From the NCBI RefSeq assembly GCF_021730395.1, contig NC_069368.1:15828001-15892000 (forward strand): 64,000 nucleotides of DNA, given 5' to 3'. Source of the stretch: Mercenaria mercenaria (lineage: Eukaryota; Mollusca; Bivalvia; Venerida; Veneridae). The position numbers were made by a program, and so were the translations under genes. Positions 51,598-62,945 of this stretch are shown here, piece after piece (the first letter of the stretch is position 1; each line of letters begins with the position of its first letter). A model generated the notes under the pieces. It saw nothing but the letters and a program-made list of their open reading frames with translations, did no database searches and was not told where the DNA came from.

Positions 51598-54500
51598 CTG
51601 AAATAAATCAATACGTAGGATTCAACTAAAGTATTTTGAAATATGTTATGCAATCTATCTTGAAAAAAACGTGTTTCCCACCGTACAGAAATATTTCACC
51701 TAATAATAAATGGCTTTGATATTTGCCTTTCTAATTATTTAACCATGAGACCAACTTGGCGGATTACGCGAAAAGGTGTATGACATATTCAATGGAAGTA
51801 TAAATCTGGTGCATTACAGTGCTTTATTCATATCTTCTTTTGGGATATGCTTAGAAGAGCTATTATTGCTCTTAAATATCAATTATGGATGAATAGAAAG
51901 ATGTAAACTTTACAAACTATGTAAATAGTATCAGATTGCAATCATATCTGCTTGGAAATGAATCTTGTATAGCCACTTATAGTTTCTATGCAATATTTCT
52001 ATTTCTTTTGATATTGAAAACGGCGTAAATTTTGAAAAAAATATTTATTAAGGTAACTTGACATGGACAACCAAGATGGCGTCACGAAGTTGGGGTTGGT
52101 CACATTATTTTCTCGTATAGACAATAAGCTGCTACAAAGGTCTAAAGACGCATTTTAATCATTTAATACACAGATATACAATTGTAAAAATGCATTTAAT
52201 TTACAAAATTAGAAAATCAAATGTTCTGAAACTCACCATGAAAACTAGTCAATTTTTATGGCGCATTTTGCGGAAAAGTTATGTATCCAAACTGAAAATA
52301 ATTTATATCCTCATATCTTTGAATATGTTCTTTAGGTGCTCCACCTATGAACAAAAGAATTTATCCACTGACCTTTATGCTTTTTAGGGTGTATAATATA
52401 GAGATTTATAATTTACCAACGAAATTCCAGAGCAAATAGCATAAAACTCAATGGATAAGTTCTTTTGTTAATAGGTAGAGCACCTGAAGGACCTATTCAA
52501 AGATATGAGGATATAAATTATTTTAAGTTTGGATACATAACTTTTCCGCAAAATGTGCACAAAAATTGACGAGTTTTCGTGGTGAGTTTCAGAACATTTG
52601 ATTTTATAGTTTTATAAATTAGATTCATTTTTACAATTGTATATGTGTGTATTAAATGATTAAAATGCGTCTTTAGACCTCTGTAGCAGCATATTGTCTA
52701 TACGAGTAAATAATGTGACCAACCCCAATTTCGTGACGCCATCTTGGTTGTCCATGTCAAGTTACCTTAAATAACAAGTAATGAAATCGTATGTGATTCG
52801 GAACAAGTTGCTAAGACGCATAGTCTTACCGTTTCTTCGAACCCCTGGCCAATGTCGTAAGAAAATGAGCGTTCTTTTCCCTGGACAGCGAGTGCGGATA
52901 TGTGGGTATGTGATGGCGTTGATTGTCTGAGAACTTGACTAGAATTTACGCCGATCATCCCCGCCTTTGGGTCTACTATCAATGGCTGATGTTCTGTGAA
53001 CACTCGGTTAAAGTTGTTGTCTCTGTTTTGAAGTTCTAATCGGTAACGACGAACTTCTGCACGAAGTTTCTCAAGCTCATCGTTATAGTCCTATTTCAAA
53101 ATAAAATTAATACATTGGATAACTGTAGCAAAGATAAATACTGAAAAAAGGAAACAATCCAACATACAGCGATGTTAATAAAAGTACAAAGTTGTGACGG
53201 ACCTGCGCAGAATCCATTTCGTAAGACTGGAACGTTGGTGACAAGATTCTTGTAAGTCTATTATATTTACGCGCAAACATTGGTTGAGAGGAAGGCGTGG
53301 TAAGAATTTTCATTAACCTATTAAGAAAATTATTATCTGTACAAGTATAAGGTAATGTTACGGTAGTCAGTCAACGTAACCAGTGTTAGTATAAACATAT
53401 TCATTCCCAAGAGTACATAAATAGATTTGTACAATTACAACAACAAGTTAACATGATATTTAGGAAAGGATAAGAATGAAAGACACGTCTTATTGAATTA
53501 TTCTCCTTAGTGACAAGTGTTCATGGGTTCCGTACCAGCGCTGGCCTGTTCTCCACAAGTCACAGACAGCTTCGCGACATGGATCAGAGACAATGCATGA
53601 ATAAAGAATGACTTTACATTTTGAGACTTCAGTCTTCTATCTATTAAGACAAGGAACACACTTGTTTCGCAAGGGGACAGAGGTCGCGAGGTCTTCATTG
53701 TTGTCATGTGCTCTACCTACTGCGCTTACCAACCGGGCAACTAAACAGACTTTAACTACCCGCCTAGCATAATTATCTAGTAAATAAAATCTGTGAAAAG
53801 ATCCTTTGGAAGCATAGAAAGCAACAACGCAACAAAACAGCAGACTGGGTTTGATTGAGTCTGTTCACGAGATGTAATGAAATGTGCAACACCCCTCACG
53901 TCCCTAGCACCAGCTTAAGCGGAGTTCTATTAGAGTACAAAAAGAATGTACTCCATGATCCTAAAGGACCAGAAAATATCATAACAGTGAGTCCGAGTAC
54001 TGGGAGACTTTCTACAGTCGCCACACAGCACTTAAAGACTGCCGTTAAGATAGTTAATAAAAATCTGTGAAAAGATCCTTTGGAAGCATAGAACGCAACC
54101 TAACAACACAAATCCTTTATTTCAAAATAAACAGTTATACTGGTAGTATAATTAATATAATTAATAAACTGTTTATAGTATGGTGCTAAATCCTGCTTTT
54201 TCTGATTTGGAATTTACATAATTCTTTTCCTTTTCAAAGACATGTCATATCTCTAGATATCCACAAAATATGAAACAAAATAGAATCTACTTAGTAAGTA
54301 AATTTAAAAAACAATTTTCACGAAATCTTTTATCATCACCTTTTAACAAAGAAATGAATGTTTATACATGTATGTAATACCCTATATGTTGAACCACTTC
54401 GTTGGATAAATCTGTACGTCGATGTAGCAAAAATATTCGGTCTAACTTCATCGGTTCACGATCAAATTTAATTCATAGTCGGCAGAATTCCACCACCCTT

Positions 54501-55761
54501 CTCTCCCACCCCATTTTAAATTGTCTAATTATACTGCATTATATATCTTATATACGTTTTGTGTAGTATATAGATTGTCATATACAAACGCATTACAATA
54601 ATGCATTATTGTCTATTACAGCATTTTAGTTATTCAGTCTTATACTTTATATCTGACACTATACATCAGGACGCACTCAATCACTCAACCCTTTCATTGT
54701 GCATTATATGAGCCGTGCCATGGGAAAACCAACATAGTGGCTTTGCGACCAGCATGGATCCAGACCAGCCTGCGCGGATCAGGATCCATGCTGTTCGCCA
54801 ACAGTTTCTCCAATTCCAATAGGCTTTAAAAGCGAACAGCATGGATCCTGACCAGACTGCGCGGATGCGCAGGCTGGTCTAGATCCATGCTGGTCGCAAA
54901 CCCACTATGTTGGTTTTCTCATGGCGCGGCTCAATTATCATTTAACTAATCCTCTACAACAACGATATGTTACAGAAATATACAAACCGTAAATGACTGT
55001 TGGACGGGGGCAGTTCTTGGAATTTTAACCACGTGATTCTGTTGCACAACATCTGATACTTTCTTCTGAAAATCTCTTCTTAGTGATCGTAATTCACTTT
55101 CTAATAGTTTTACTCTTGCTATTAAACTTTCTTTTACTTTATGTGTTTCGTCTAATAACATTTGCATTTCAAGACATTCCTTCTCTAACTTTTCATTATT
55201 TTTTTCTAAGTTTTTAATCGTTTCACTAGCTCGTAATTGTTTTGTTTGCATAGAACGTTCTAAATCAGTAACTTGTTTCCTAAGATTTGATAACTCTACC
55301 TCCCTCCTTTGTATTTCATCTGTTTTAGAGTTTAACTGTTCTTCAACTTTTTGTCTCAACTTTTCAATGTCTTTCTGAGCATTGATAAGAAGGTCCCTGA
55401 GATTTTGAGTTTCAAGTTTTTCGTCATTTAATGCTTTCTCTGCTGCTACAAGCTTCCTTCTCCACTCGTCCTCCTTGTCACATGTTTCCTGAGCAACAAC
55501 TTCTTTAATTATTTCCGTTTGTTTGTTCCTCTCGCGTTCCAATTTTCTTTCTAATTCAATGACTTTATTTTCCAGTTTTACCATTCTACCTCTAGCATCT
55601 TCTATCACGTTTGTAATCTCATTCTCATACGATTCCTTCAATGCGTCAATTTCAACCTCCTTCTCATGATTTCGAGTAAATAACATGTGTACGACTTGAG
55701 TCAACTCGGCCACTTTCTTTGACATCCGAAACTCCAGCGTTCGTTTAACTTTATCGGCCAT
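51460..55761 (-). CDS. FAM184: FAM184-family coiled-coil protein (short form)
   Basis: Core exons on the minus strand are 55761-54988, 53090-52830 and 51597-51460. All junctions are phase 0, giving 390 residues. Residues 10-50 (FRMSKKVAELTQVVHMLFTR, then EIDALKESYENEI) match the N-terminal FAM184A/B signature 'MSKKIAQLTKVIYALNTKND...ALKDAHEEEI'. Residues about 20-250 are a continuous charged coiled coil. In the second core exon, LEKLRAEVRRYRLELQNRD and NNFNRVF match the conserved C-terminal 'NKFYQLELVNRETNFNKVF' of FAM184. The tail is basic and Ser-rich (RRPSSRISTSSASSVKL). Vertebrate FAM184 proteins exceed 1000 residues, so most of the central coil is absent here. FAM184 function is poorly known. 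A further possible exon is at 53203-53317/53336. Confidence 0.82.
52052..52766. mobile_element. 715-bp fold-back element with TTAA flanks in a FAM184-like intron
   Basis: Ends are GGTAACTTGACATGGACAAC and its complement, flanked by TTAA at 52048-52051 and 52767-52770. The two arms (52052-52390 and 52425-52766) are inverted copies over about 330 bp at high identity, including AAGATGGCGTCACG and GGTGCTCCACCTAT-type blocks. Only a short centre separates them. TTAA target choice is typical of piggyBac and Kolobok elements; no transposase is present. Confidence 0.88.
52830..53090 (-). CDS. FAM184: FAM184-like gene, conserved C-terminal exon
   Basis: 87 codons: DYNDELEKLRAEVRRYRLEL, QNRDNNFNRVFTEH, then a Ser/Gln-rich linker ending GQGFEET. 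Acceptor TGAAATAG|GAC; donor ACG|GTAAGA. Phase 0 at both ends. The RYRLELQNRDNNFNRVF block is the clearest family signature in the gene. Confidence 0.88.
53203..53336 (-). CDS. FAM184: Possible extra or alternative-first exon of the FAM184-like gene
   Basis: An open stretch encodes MKILTTPSSQPMFARKYNRL and TRILSPTFQSYEMDSAQ and ends at a good donor, CAG|GTCCGT, in phase 0 with the next exon. Two acceptors are visible (exon starting 53317 or 53336), but neither fits the phase of the preferred exon 1 donor. A weaker donor in exon 1 would be needed, or this exon could start its own transcript at ATG 53313. It may also be spurious. Confidence 0.45.
53500..53745 (-). mobile_element. Possible tRNA-derived SINE in the FAM184-like gene
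   Basis: On the minus strand GCCCGGTTGGTAAGCGCAGT followed by AGGTAGAGCAC is a strong tRNA A-box region (Lys/SINE type). The B-box is not clear. A body of ~200 bp follows. The 66-codon minus-strand open frame inside it is not in the gene's family and lacks splice support. Confidence 0.45.
53786..54110 (+). repeat. Dispersed repeat R1, best-preserved copy 5
   Basis: A ~274-bp unit begins AAAATCTGTGAAAAGATCCT and contains GGTTTGATTGAGTCTGTTCA, GGTAATGAAATGTGCAAC-like and CTAGCACCAGCTTAAGCGGA blocks. It ends ATAGTTAATAAAAATCTG, which restarts the first ~45 bases of the unit (54060-54105). The unit therefore has direct terminal repeats, or it is a truncated tandem pair. Confidence 0.8.
54710..54932. 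mobile_element. Palindromic MITE, second copy (223 bp), in intron 1 of the FAM184-like gene
   Basis: It has the same ends and internal blocks as 38853-39087 but lacks ~12 bp of the left arm (CGCATCCGC region). The flanks are ATTAT-like. It lies 56 bases from the exon 1 donor, on the intron side. Confidence 0.9.
54988..55761 (-). CDS. FAM184: FAM184-like gene, exon 1
   Basis: 258 codons from ATG at 55761 (context AAAAATGGC). Heptad-rich throughout, for example VIELERKLERERNKQTEII and LRDLLINAQKDIEKLRQKVE. It ends PRTAPVQQSFT at donor ACG|GTTTGT, phase 0, which joins exon 53090-52830 directly in frame. Confidence 0.85.
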
Positions 55762-57320
55762 TTTTATGGTTTATTTGATATAGATATCAACCTATCCGAA
55801 ACCTGTCACTGTATAAACCCGAATGGTCATCTACCTATTATTTTCCTTGTCTTAAAGCATTAAGAAGCTTTTCACCTGCTGCATACCCGACCGTTTCCCA
55901 CTCTATTCATGTGGGAGAAAATAACTCTCTGAAAGAAAGAAGACAGGATACTTTATCGATCATAATGATAATTTGTGAAGGAAATACTTCGATTTCTAAA
56001 GAATTATAATTGCAGATACGAGATTTACATTCAATTATAAATTATTTATGACTATAGAAATATCGTAATTATATCATCATATACCTGTCATTACACGTTA
56101 TTCAAGGTAAGGAATATTTCAGTTTTCAATAACCTACAATTATTTCCAATCAACAAAAATGTAAGGACTTTAAATAATAGATATAAAAGAATGAGTGAGT
56201 TTGATTTTACGGCGAATCGACACAAAAAGGTCATATATCACCTAGATATAAACGAAGTAGAACGTAAAGATATTACTATAAACGGCGATATCGTCTAAAC
56301 ACACAATGAAATAACATACCTTCTGCTAAAACATATATCTCCTACATTTTTACGGAATATTATTCCTTGTTTTTCACTGCGGTAGCCTAGTTTTAAAGAA
56401 ACTTAATGATTAAACCATTTAATCCTTTCCATTCAGATCAAAGGTAAATTCAGCTATAAAAATTGAGAAGAAATCGCCTTGATATGTACGTAAGGATTTG
56501 AATTTTAACTATTTTGAATGCTAACAATATATTACACCAGGGTTTAAATATCAGTCAAGTGTTTGTGTGTTATCGTGGATTGCGGATCAATAGCACACCA
56601 AGGTTGACAATCACAACAAATCATGACTTGTACAGTCTTTTCAATACGATATAGAATTGGTAACAAAGTAGCCTTTTAACACAGGGCAATTAACTGTCGG
56701 ATTGTTTTATTTTCCTTTGTTGAGCGCGAAAATGACAGAAAAACAAACAGTATAAATACGGAAATAAAAGTTCAAAATGACGATAGATTAATTTGGAAAC
56801 AGCACAAGTCGTTAAGTTTCACTGTTTGCATAGTACAATAAAACAAATACAACATGAATGTAGAAAGTATTTTTATAACGCAGTGGCAACAATTTACGCA
56901 TTTTGATAAACAATGAAGAAATATTCTAAAAAGTGTAATGTCATTAGCTTCATATACAAACACATCTATTATGAAATATATTTGAATAAATGAATATACA
57001 AGTCAAGCTATTGTGCCCAGTCATTTTATTGCTACGGGAATCGATCGGCTATGATCCATTAATCAGCAGCAGCAGCAGCAAGAAAAACAACAACAACAAA
57101 ACAACTATTTCTGCCAAGGTTTAATAATAAGGTCGTGACATGCGTCAAACACTAGCTACTACAGTCTCTGGTAGAGACAAGGGCGGCCCAATGTAGATTA
57201 GCGTTATCTTTGGAAGGCAGGCGATATCTCGTGCTAAATGACAAAGGCGCGATCGCGGCCCATGTGAGATAGACGTGTTCCGTAAGAGATAGATATGCCT
57301 TATGTGATACCTATGTGTTG
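55762..57320. other. Upstream flank of the FAM184-like gene
   Basis: AT-rich sequence with no recognised exon or core promoter. A (CAG)5 plus CAA-rich microsatellite lies at about 57065-57105. Confidence 0.45.
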
Positions 57321-57324
57321 TTGT

Positions 57325-57620
57325 TTGTGAGCTTATTTATAGCTGCCACTGGAAAACAAAAGGGCGACTGTAAGTAATCTTTAGTTGGAGAAGGGTGCTC
57401 CTCCAAAAGATTGTTCCTAACTTCTGGTTGGAGGAAAATGTAAGATTCAGAAGACGCTCCAATTCCAGAAGCTTTCCTGGTTCTTTAGCATGCCAGGTGT
57501 AAAGCACCGATGCACGGGGCTCTTATCCCTAATATCAATATAATTAGGATGAGGATCAAGCTCACGACCTCTGGTTTCGTAGTCCGACAGTGTTACCACT
57601 GGACCACTGCGCCCGCTCTA
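57325..57620 (-). mobile_element. tRNA(Arg)-derived SINE
   Basis: Minus-strand head GAGCGGGCGCAGTGGTCCAG, TGGTAACACTGTCGGACTAC, GAAACCAGAGGTCGTGAGC. The A-box GTGGTCCAGTGGTAACAC and anticodon loop ACTACGA (ACG, Arg-like) are clear; the B-box (GTGAGCTTGATCC) is degraded. The body ends near GCAGCTATAAATAAG with an ACAACAAC tail. Confidence 0.7.
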
Positions 57621-57639
57621 ATACATGTGACTACCGTTT

Positions 57640-58890
57640 GACCAGTCTTATACACTGATTAAAATTTGGAAACCAGGCTCAGAACTCCAATACCCGCCTT
57701 TGTTGTTTTTGAGCACAATACAGGTATTGATTAATAATAATATTGTGTTTCTATTCTGACCTGCAAGCCCAGATCTGCAACCCCAAAATACTAAAGTTGC
57801 ACACAGGTACCTTACTGTGATAAGAAAAAGTTGAATTATGCTAATTTTATAAATGGAAAGAATACCGTTTTCTGATACATTCCACTGTTGCTACACTTTA
57901 AACGTTTATTCCAGCTTGTTGGTGTCCATGTTTAAACAAAGCAATGTCAGTGCTAAAAGTTTGCTTAATATTTTGAAAGCATTACTCGTCTTTTCATGTT
58001 ATCCTTTCTCTAATCTCCCTGCTTATACCATGTCCCACAAAAATGCTAAAACTAAATTCCTTTTTAAATCTGTCTTTCAATCATATCAGGTAAATATTTT
58101 AAAGATAAAAAAGGAAGTTTGCACGGTCATTAAGTTTTGTCACAGAATTTGTCAAGTATATTGATTTTGGATTGATCATTTTGTAAATGTCCCAGGACAA
58201 ATTATCAGTTTCTTGTCAATTCGTGCCTGATATGTTAAAAAAACTCGTGCACAAATTCCATCGATTATTGACAGGTAATTGTATAGGTCGACAGGTAACT
58301 TAACTCCAACACTTGAGAATAAGGAGACGTTCCTTCTTTAAAGCGCCCACTTCATAGATTTTTGTTGAAAGTTAATTTATTCTGAGCTTGTCATTAAGAT
58401 GTATTTTGCATATAGGCCTTAGGCATGAACGTACTATCGCGAAGAATCTCTGAGTGGCAATTTTCCATGTTTCGTTGGCTAGAAACAGACATATCTTCAT
58501 GTTTATGATGTTAGCAAGTTTGAACGAAAGAAGTCAACATTTTACATTTTCTGTAATCGGTGCAAGTGCTGTCGAATCAATCTATGTATAGCTCATTTTA
58601 GATAGCAGCTGAAGGAGAGCAGTAGTGCCAGGGAGTTGAAAGCATAACAGCAGAAATTAAAACGTGAAGGATAAGGTAGAGTAGATGCATGATGGTTGAT
58701 CATGTTGATTCAGTAGTATATGGAGGTACAATTGCCTGCGTAAATGGAATGAAATTGGCAAGAGAACAGCTAGGACAATGGGGTAGTGTAATAAATTGAA
58801 TGAAACTATTTGTCAGCAAGCTGTCTACTACCATGATAAGCCCCTCTTACAATAACTGCCTCTTTGATAGCAATATGCTTCTATATTGTT
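57640..58890. other. Intergenic sequence without recognised features
   Basis: A 103-codon plus-strand open frame (57853-58164) is present but low-complexity hydrophobic, without domain similarity or splice context. It is not annotated as a gene. Confidence 0.45.
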
Positions 58891-58981
58891 GAGTTTTAGA
58901 ATAAGAATAAATTCGTTTACCAACAAGGTGGCTTGGGTTTTTCTAGTTCCACGAACATTATCATATAAGAACCCACAAAAA

Positions 58982-59293
58982 ACAGGTAGACAAAGAGAAA
59001 GTGGCAGTGGAGATACACTTTTGGCTGCATATTTACAGAATGACATTGACAAAAGAACGGCTGTGTCAAGCAAGGTGAGTAGAAGGGATGATACATACTC
59101 ATTCACAAAGAGAAGGAAAATAGCCGGAGAACAGCAGGTCTAGGAGGTAGACAAAGAGAAAGCAACATTGGAGACATATTTTTGCCTGCATATTTACAGA
59201 ATGACAGTGACATGAGAACAGCTGTGTCAAGCAAGGTGTGGGGAAGGGTACATACTTACTCATAAAGAGAAAGAAAGTAGCAGGAGAACAGCC
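58982..59293. repeat. Tandem duplication of a ~155-bp segment with conserved reading frame
   Basis: 58982-59140 and 59145-59293 both read GGTAGACAAAGAGAAAG...GCATATTTACAGAATGACA...GCTGTGTCAAGCAAGGTG. In the same frame both translate as GRQRES..GD..L.AYLQND, then .D.RTAVSSKV. The source is unknown; it may be a fragment of a transposon or host gene. Confidence 0.7.
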
Positions 59294-59459
59294 GTGACTT
59301 GCGAATTATTACATGTATGCGTATAGATTAAAGAACAGAAACAGAAATACCTGGAGCTAGAAATACCTGGATAAAAGGTTTGCAAGAGGACAAGGATATG
59401 TCAGGCACCTGGGTATGTAAGGTTTTACGGATGGACGAGGATGTACAAGAGTTTAACTA

Positions 59460-59585
59460 CCCAGTGGTGGTTTTGTCGCTGACCGTTCCAAGGCGGTGCC
59501 CCACTGTGTCCCCATTATTTGTTCGTTTTGCGCTAGCGTGTTTGCTTTGATTTTGGAACGTGGCTTTCCCTGTTGGATATTTATC
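59460..59585 (-). repeat. Dispersed repeat R2, copy 2
   Basis: Reverse complement relative to 5701-5890: GATAAATATCCAACAGGGAA at one end, ACACAGTGGGGCACCGCC and CAAAACCACCACTGGG at the other. It lacks the simple-sequence expansion seen in copy 1. Confidence 0.7.
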
Positions 59586-60000
59586 ATTGATTTTAACCAA
59601 AGAACGTGGGCGCTGGTGCGTAACGGTTTGCAAGAGAATGGAAGTATGTACGGGTAAATAAAAGGGCAAGAGTAAGTTTGTAAGAGATCGAGGATGTATG
59701 AGTCTGTTAAGGACGGACGAGGGCCTGCAAAAGGATAAGCTTGTGTATGTGTCTACAAAAAAGGGACGAGGGTGTGCAAGGACCTGTAAGCAAGATTATG
59801 CATTAGAAAACAAACATTTGACTCATACTCTACAGTTTCAAACATTTTTGACATTCCTCAGTAAACTTACAAGGGGAAGAGGGTGTGTACAACAGCCTGG
59901 AAGAAGTAGGGTAATGTAAGTGTATGCAAGAGCACGAGGGGTGGGTGGGTTGTAAGGGTCTGTAAGAAACCGCGTGTAAGAGGACGAGTATATATATCAT

Positions 60001-60236
60001 TAAGGTGACGCTTCGAGTGCGAGAGGTCGTGGGTTCGATCACAGGCCGCGTCAAACCAAAGACGTGAAAAATGGTACCAGTAGCTCCCTTGCTTGGGTCT
60101 CAGCATTAAAGGGAAACTGGCTTTTTCTCTCATACCCTCGCGGCGATGGATTCCACCAAGAATGTGTCGAGAGTGATTAATATAAGTTGTAGAACTTGCT
60201 TCACAATCGGCCTAAAATAAATTAGTATAATTATAA
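60001..60236 (+). mobile_element. tRNA-derived SINE, 5'-shortened, inserted in the minisatellite
   Basis: It has GAGGTCGTGGGTTCGATCAC, a clear B-box/T-arm, then a body ending AAAATAAATTAGTATAATTA. The A-box side is degraded (GTGACGCTTCGAGTGCGAG). The repeat resumes directly after it (AAGGTGACAGGGTCTTGTCA). Confidence 0.7.
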
Positions 60237-60470
60237 GGTGACAGGGTCTTGTCAGGGCCTGTAAGAGGACGAGGGTATGGCAGTGTCTATAAGAACAGAA
60301 GGGCATGTCAGTACATACATGAGGACGATGGTGTGTATGGTCTACAAGAGGATGATATGCAAAAATGACGAGGCTGGGTCTACAGTGTACAGGGTGTGCG
60401 AGGTTTTAAAGGAGGACGATGGTGTGCCAAGGCAAGAGAACGAGAATGTGTAAGATTAGGCTTCTGAAAA

Positions 60471-62043
60471 CAAATATTCAATTTAGACAATTTACAATTT
60501 CATCTGATCTCATTTTTTTAACATTCCGTAATCAATTATGTATGTATACATGTACTATGTCAACCTCTGTAGCTACTCTAATGTTTGAGTTAAACATGGT
60601 TTGCATTAAATCCTAAGGAGACATCATTCTTGGAATTGTCACCTATTTTAATACACAAGATATTAAAGACGAGTATTGAAAGCGTTTTTATCAGTGGATG
60701 TGCAGCTATATATGTGCAAACAGTAGTAGATTTATTTCAAAATTAAGTATTCGATCAGCAAATATTTACTCAGTGCTTAATGTGTTCCAATCATTATGAA
60801 AAATGATTTCAGATATCAATAACGTGTCCTTCATCGTCAACAAGTGTTAAGAGTATCGATCAATTAAGCTTTTATAATGCGGTATGAAATATTGTAACTA
60901 TCATGAAAGATGATACCCTCTTTGGCTAAAATCTTTTATGAACATTATCATTAAATAAAATTCATTAAAACTTACAAAGCAGCTGTAAAGCGTGGAGTGG
61001 GTAAAGTATATAAATCTAAACAAAAGAGACAAATAAAATTTAAGAACCCGTTACTCGCTTGCGAAATTATATACAACTATGTTTGCAGTATCAACTGCGC
61101 TGAGCTGGACTAAGCAATATAACATATGATTAAGCTCCAAAAGGTAATACGAAATGCCTGCAAAAGCTAAAAATAAAAGTATTTTTTATTCTGATTCAAG
61201 CTACATGCGAATCTTAAAACAGGTTATATAAACATCAAATTCCTAATTGTCATTACTTTGATGTTTGAAAAGAATACTTTTTAATAGTTATATCCAACTC
61301 CCATCTAAAGGGAAATATATTTATGTTTTTATTGATTCTATATTTCTAGTATGATTAATACAGTCCTTCATACCTTTTTAGAATATTTTAAGAATATATG
61401 ACTGTACATATACTGTGTCATGAAAAGTATGACTTAAAAAATATTATACATGTTTGCATTTAACACGTCCTGTGCTGTGTACGGCTGAGATGTCAGCCTC
61501 CTCTGAATCTTTTCAAGTAACACCTGGAGTTGTATATAGTCTTCTAAGGAAATTTATCCCTAGACCCAGACGTGCAAACAGTGTTATTCGTTATTTTGTT
61601 TAAAATGCTGTAAGAACACAATCTACAAACTACATTTCTGCGTTACAATGAAAACTTGTTACATTTGTTCGAATCTTACTTCGTAACAACGAAATCTTAA
61701 ATATAAAATCTTATCTGAGTTCGTTATAACGCATTTACAATGTACTCATGTTTTTCGTTATAGAGAATTATTCTTTCGCTATTGCAGGATTAGACTGAAA
61801 AAAGTGTCGTTATTTCAAAATATAAATAAAACAAATGAATAATTCATTGGGTTTAACGCTTAATTAAAATGACTTTGGATAAAAATGTTTATTGTTACGC
61901 GAAGTAAGATGATAAACAATATAACAAGCTAAATTTACAATTTTTCTACGATTACGTTAGAAATGAATGTCATTACTCACATTTTATAGGATAATCAATT
62001 CCATTAGGCTAGAAGATACACATTCTACTATGTTTAATACCAA
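60471..62043. other. Intergenic sequence without recognised features
   Basis: About 1.5 kb of AT-rich sequence; no gene or repeat recognised. Confidence 0.5.
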
Positions 62044-62945
62044 CCCAGCCAGCATGCCTATATCGGCCCGATATAGGTATAATGTCGGCATGTCGGCAAA
62101 ATATGCCGATGTAGGGCCGATGTCGGGCCGTTCTAGTGCCGTTGTAGTGCCGCAAAATATTGAAATCGGTAGATCGACGTCAATCCGTGTAACTATTTCG
62201 TTCGTCGGATTGACATCGGGCCGATATTGGATTCTCTAATATAGCTATATTTTTCAAAATATTATTGATAAACGTGAAAAAGTAATCTAATTGTTTATAT
62301 GTGCTAATTTATGAAGCAAATATGATGTATGCCAGAATTAATCAAACTAGTTTCCAAACAAAATTTGTAGACGGTATTTATCAAATTTTTATATGTAATA
62401 AAGGGAGGTAATTATCAAGATGCATTTTTATTTTTATGTAAAATGCCGCCATAGAAATATTTATATTTACAAAAAAATGAAAATTTAAATATGTTTAAAA
62501 TTCTAATTGAACAATTTTAATAGTGTTAAGATTATACAGAAAGCTTACGTAACTGTATAAAACATATAGTATATAGTTGTGAAAAATATCATATCAATCA
62601 AAAATCAAACAAGCATCATACACATGATGTGAAACACATCAGTTCTCAAGTACATTACTCTGAGAATTTATAAAGTGTATATTTTAAAAACTTTGATAAA
62701 GCACTGTGTGTCACACTATTTCGCGACCACGATATGATCTGTCAATATCGGGCTGATATCATTTTGATATTGGGCAAATATCGTTTGCCAATATCGGACC
62801 AATGTCATTATGATCTTGGCCCGATACCGTCACCCGACGTCGGACCGACATCATTCCTATTTGCAGCCGAAATTGAAGCCGATATCGGGCCGTTATAGAC
62901 AACGACGTCGGTTTGATATCGGACCGATATAGAATGCTGGCTGGG
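62044..62945. mobile_element. 900-bp TIR element with subterminal TATCGG palindromes
   Basis: Ends are CCCAGCCAGCATGCCTATAT (62044) and the inverted CCCAGCCAGCATTCTATATC (from 62945). Each end is followed inward by a cluster of ATCGG(N)CCGAT-type words: 62056-62230 on the left and 62740-62935 on the right. The centre is AT-rich and has no transposase. It is a non-autonomous DNA transposon with many potential transposase-binding sites. The 90-codon frame over the left cluster is a by-product. Confidence 0.8.

Larger units (their letters stand above)
59380..60470. repeat. Degenerate minisatellite of GAGGACGAGGGTGTGTAAGG type
   Basis: Loosely repeated units of ~28-32 bp contain AAGAGGACGAGGGTGTG, AAGGGTCTGTAAGAG and related words. 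It is interrupted by repeat R2 copy 2 (59460-59585) and by a SINE (60001-60236). Confidence 0.65.

Noticed and set aside
57853-58164. 103-codon plus-strand frame
   Set aside because: Low-complexity hydrophobic composition, no domain and no splice or poly(A) context.
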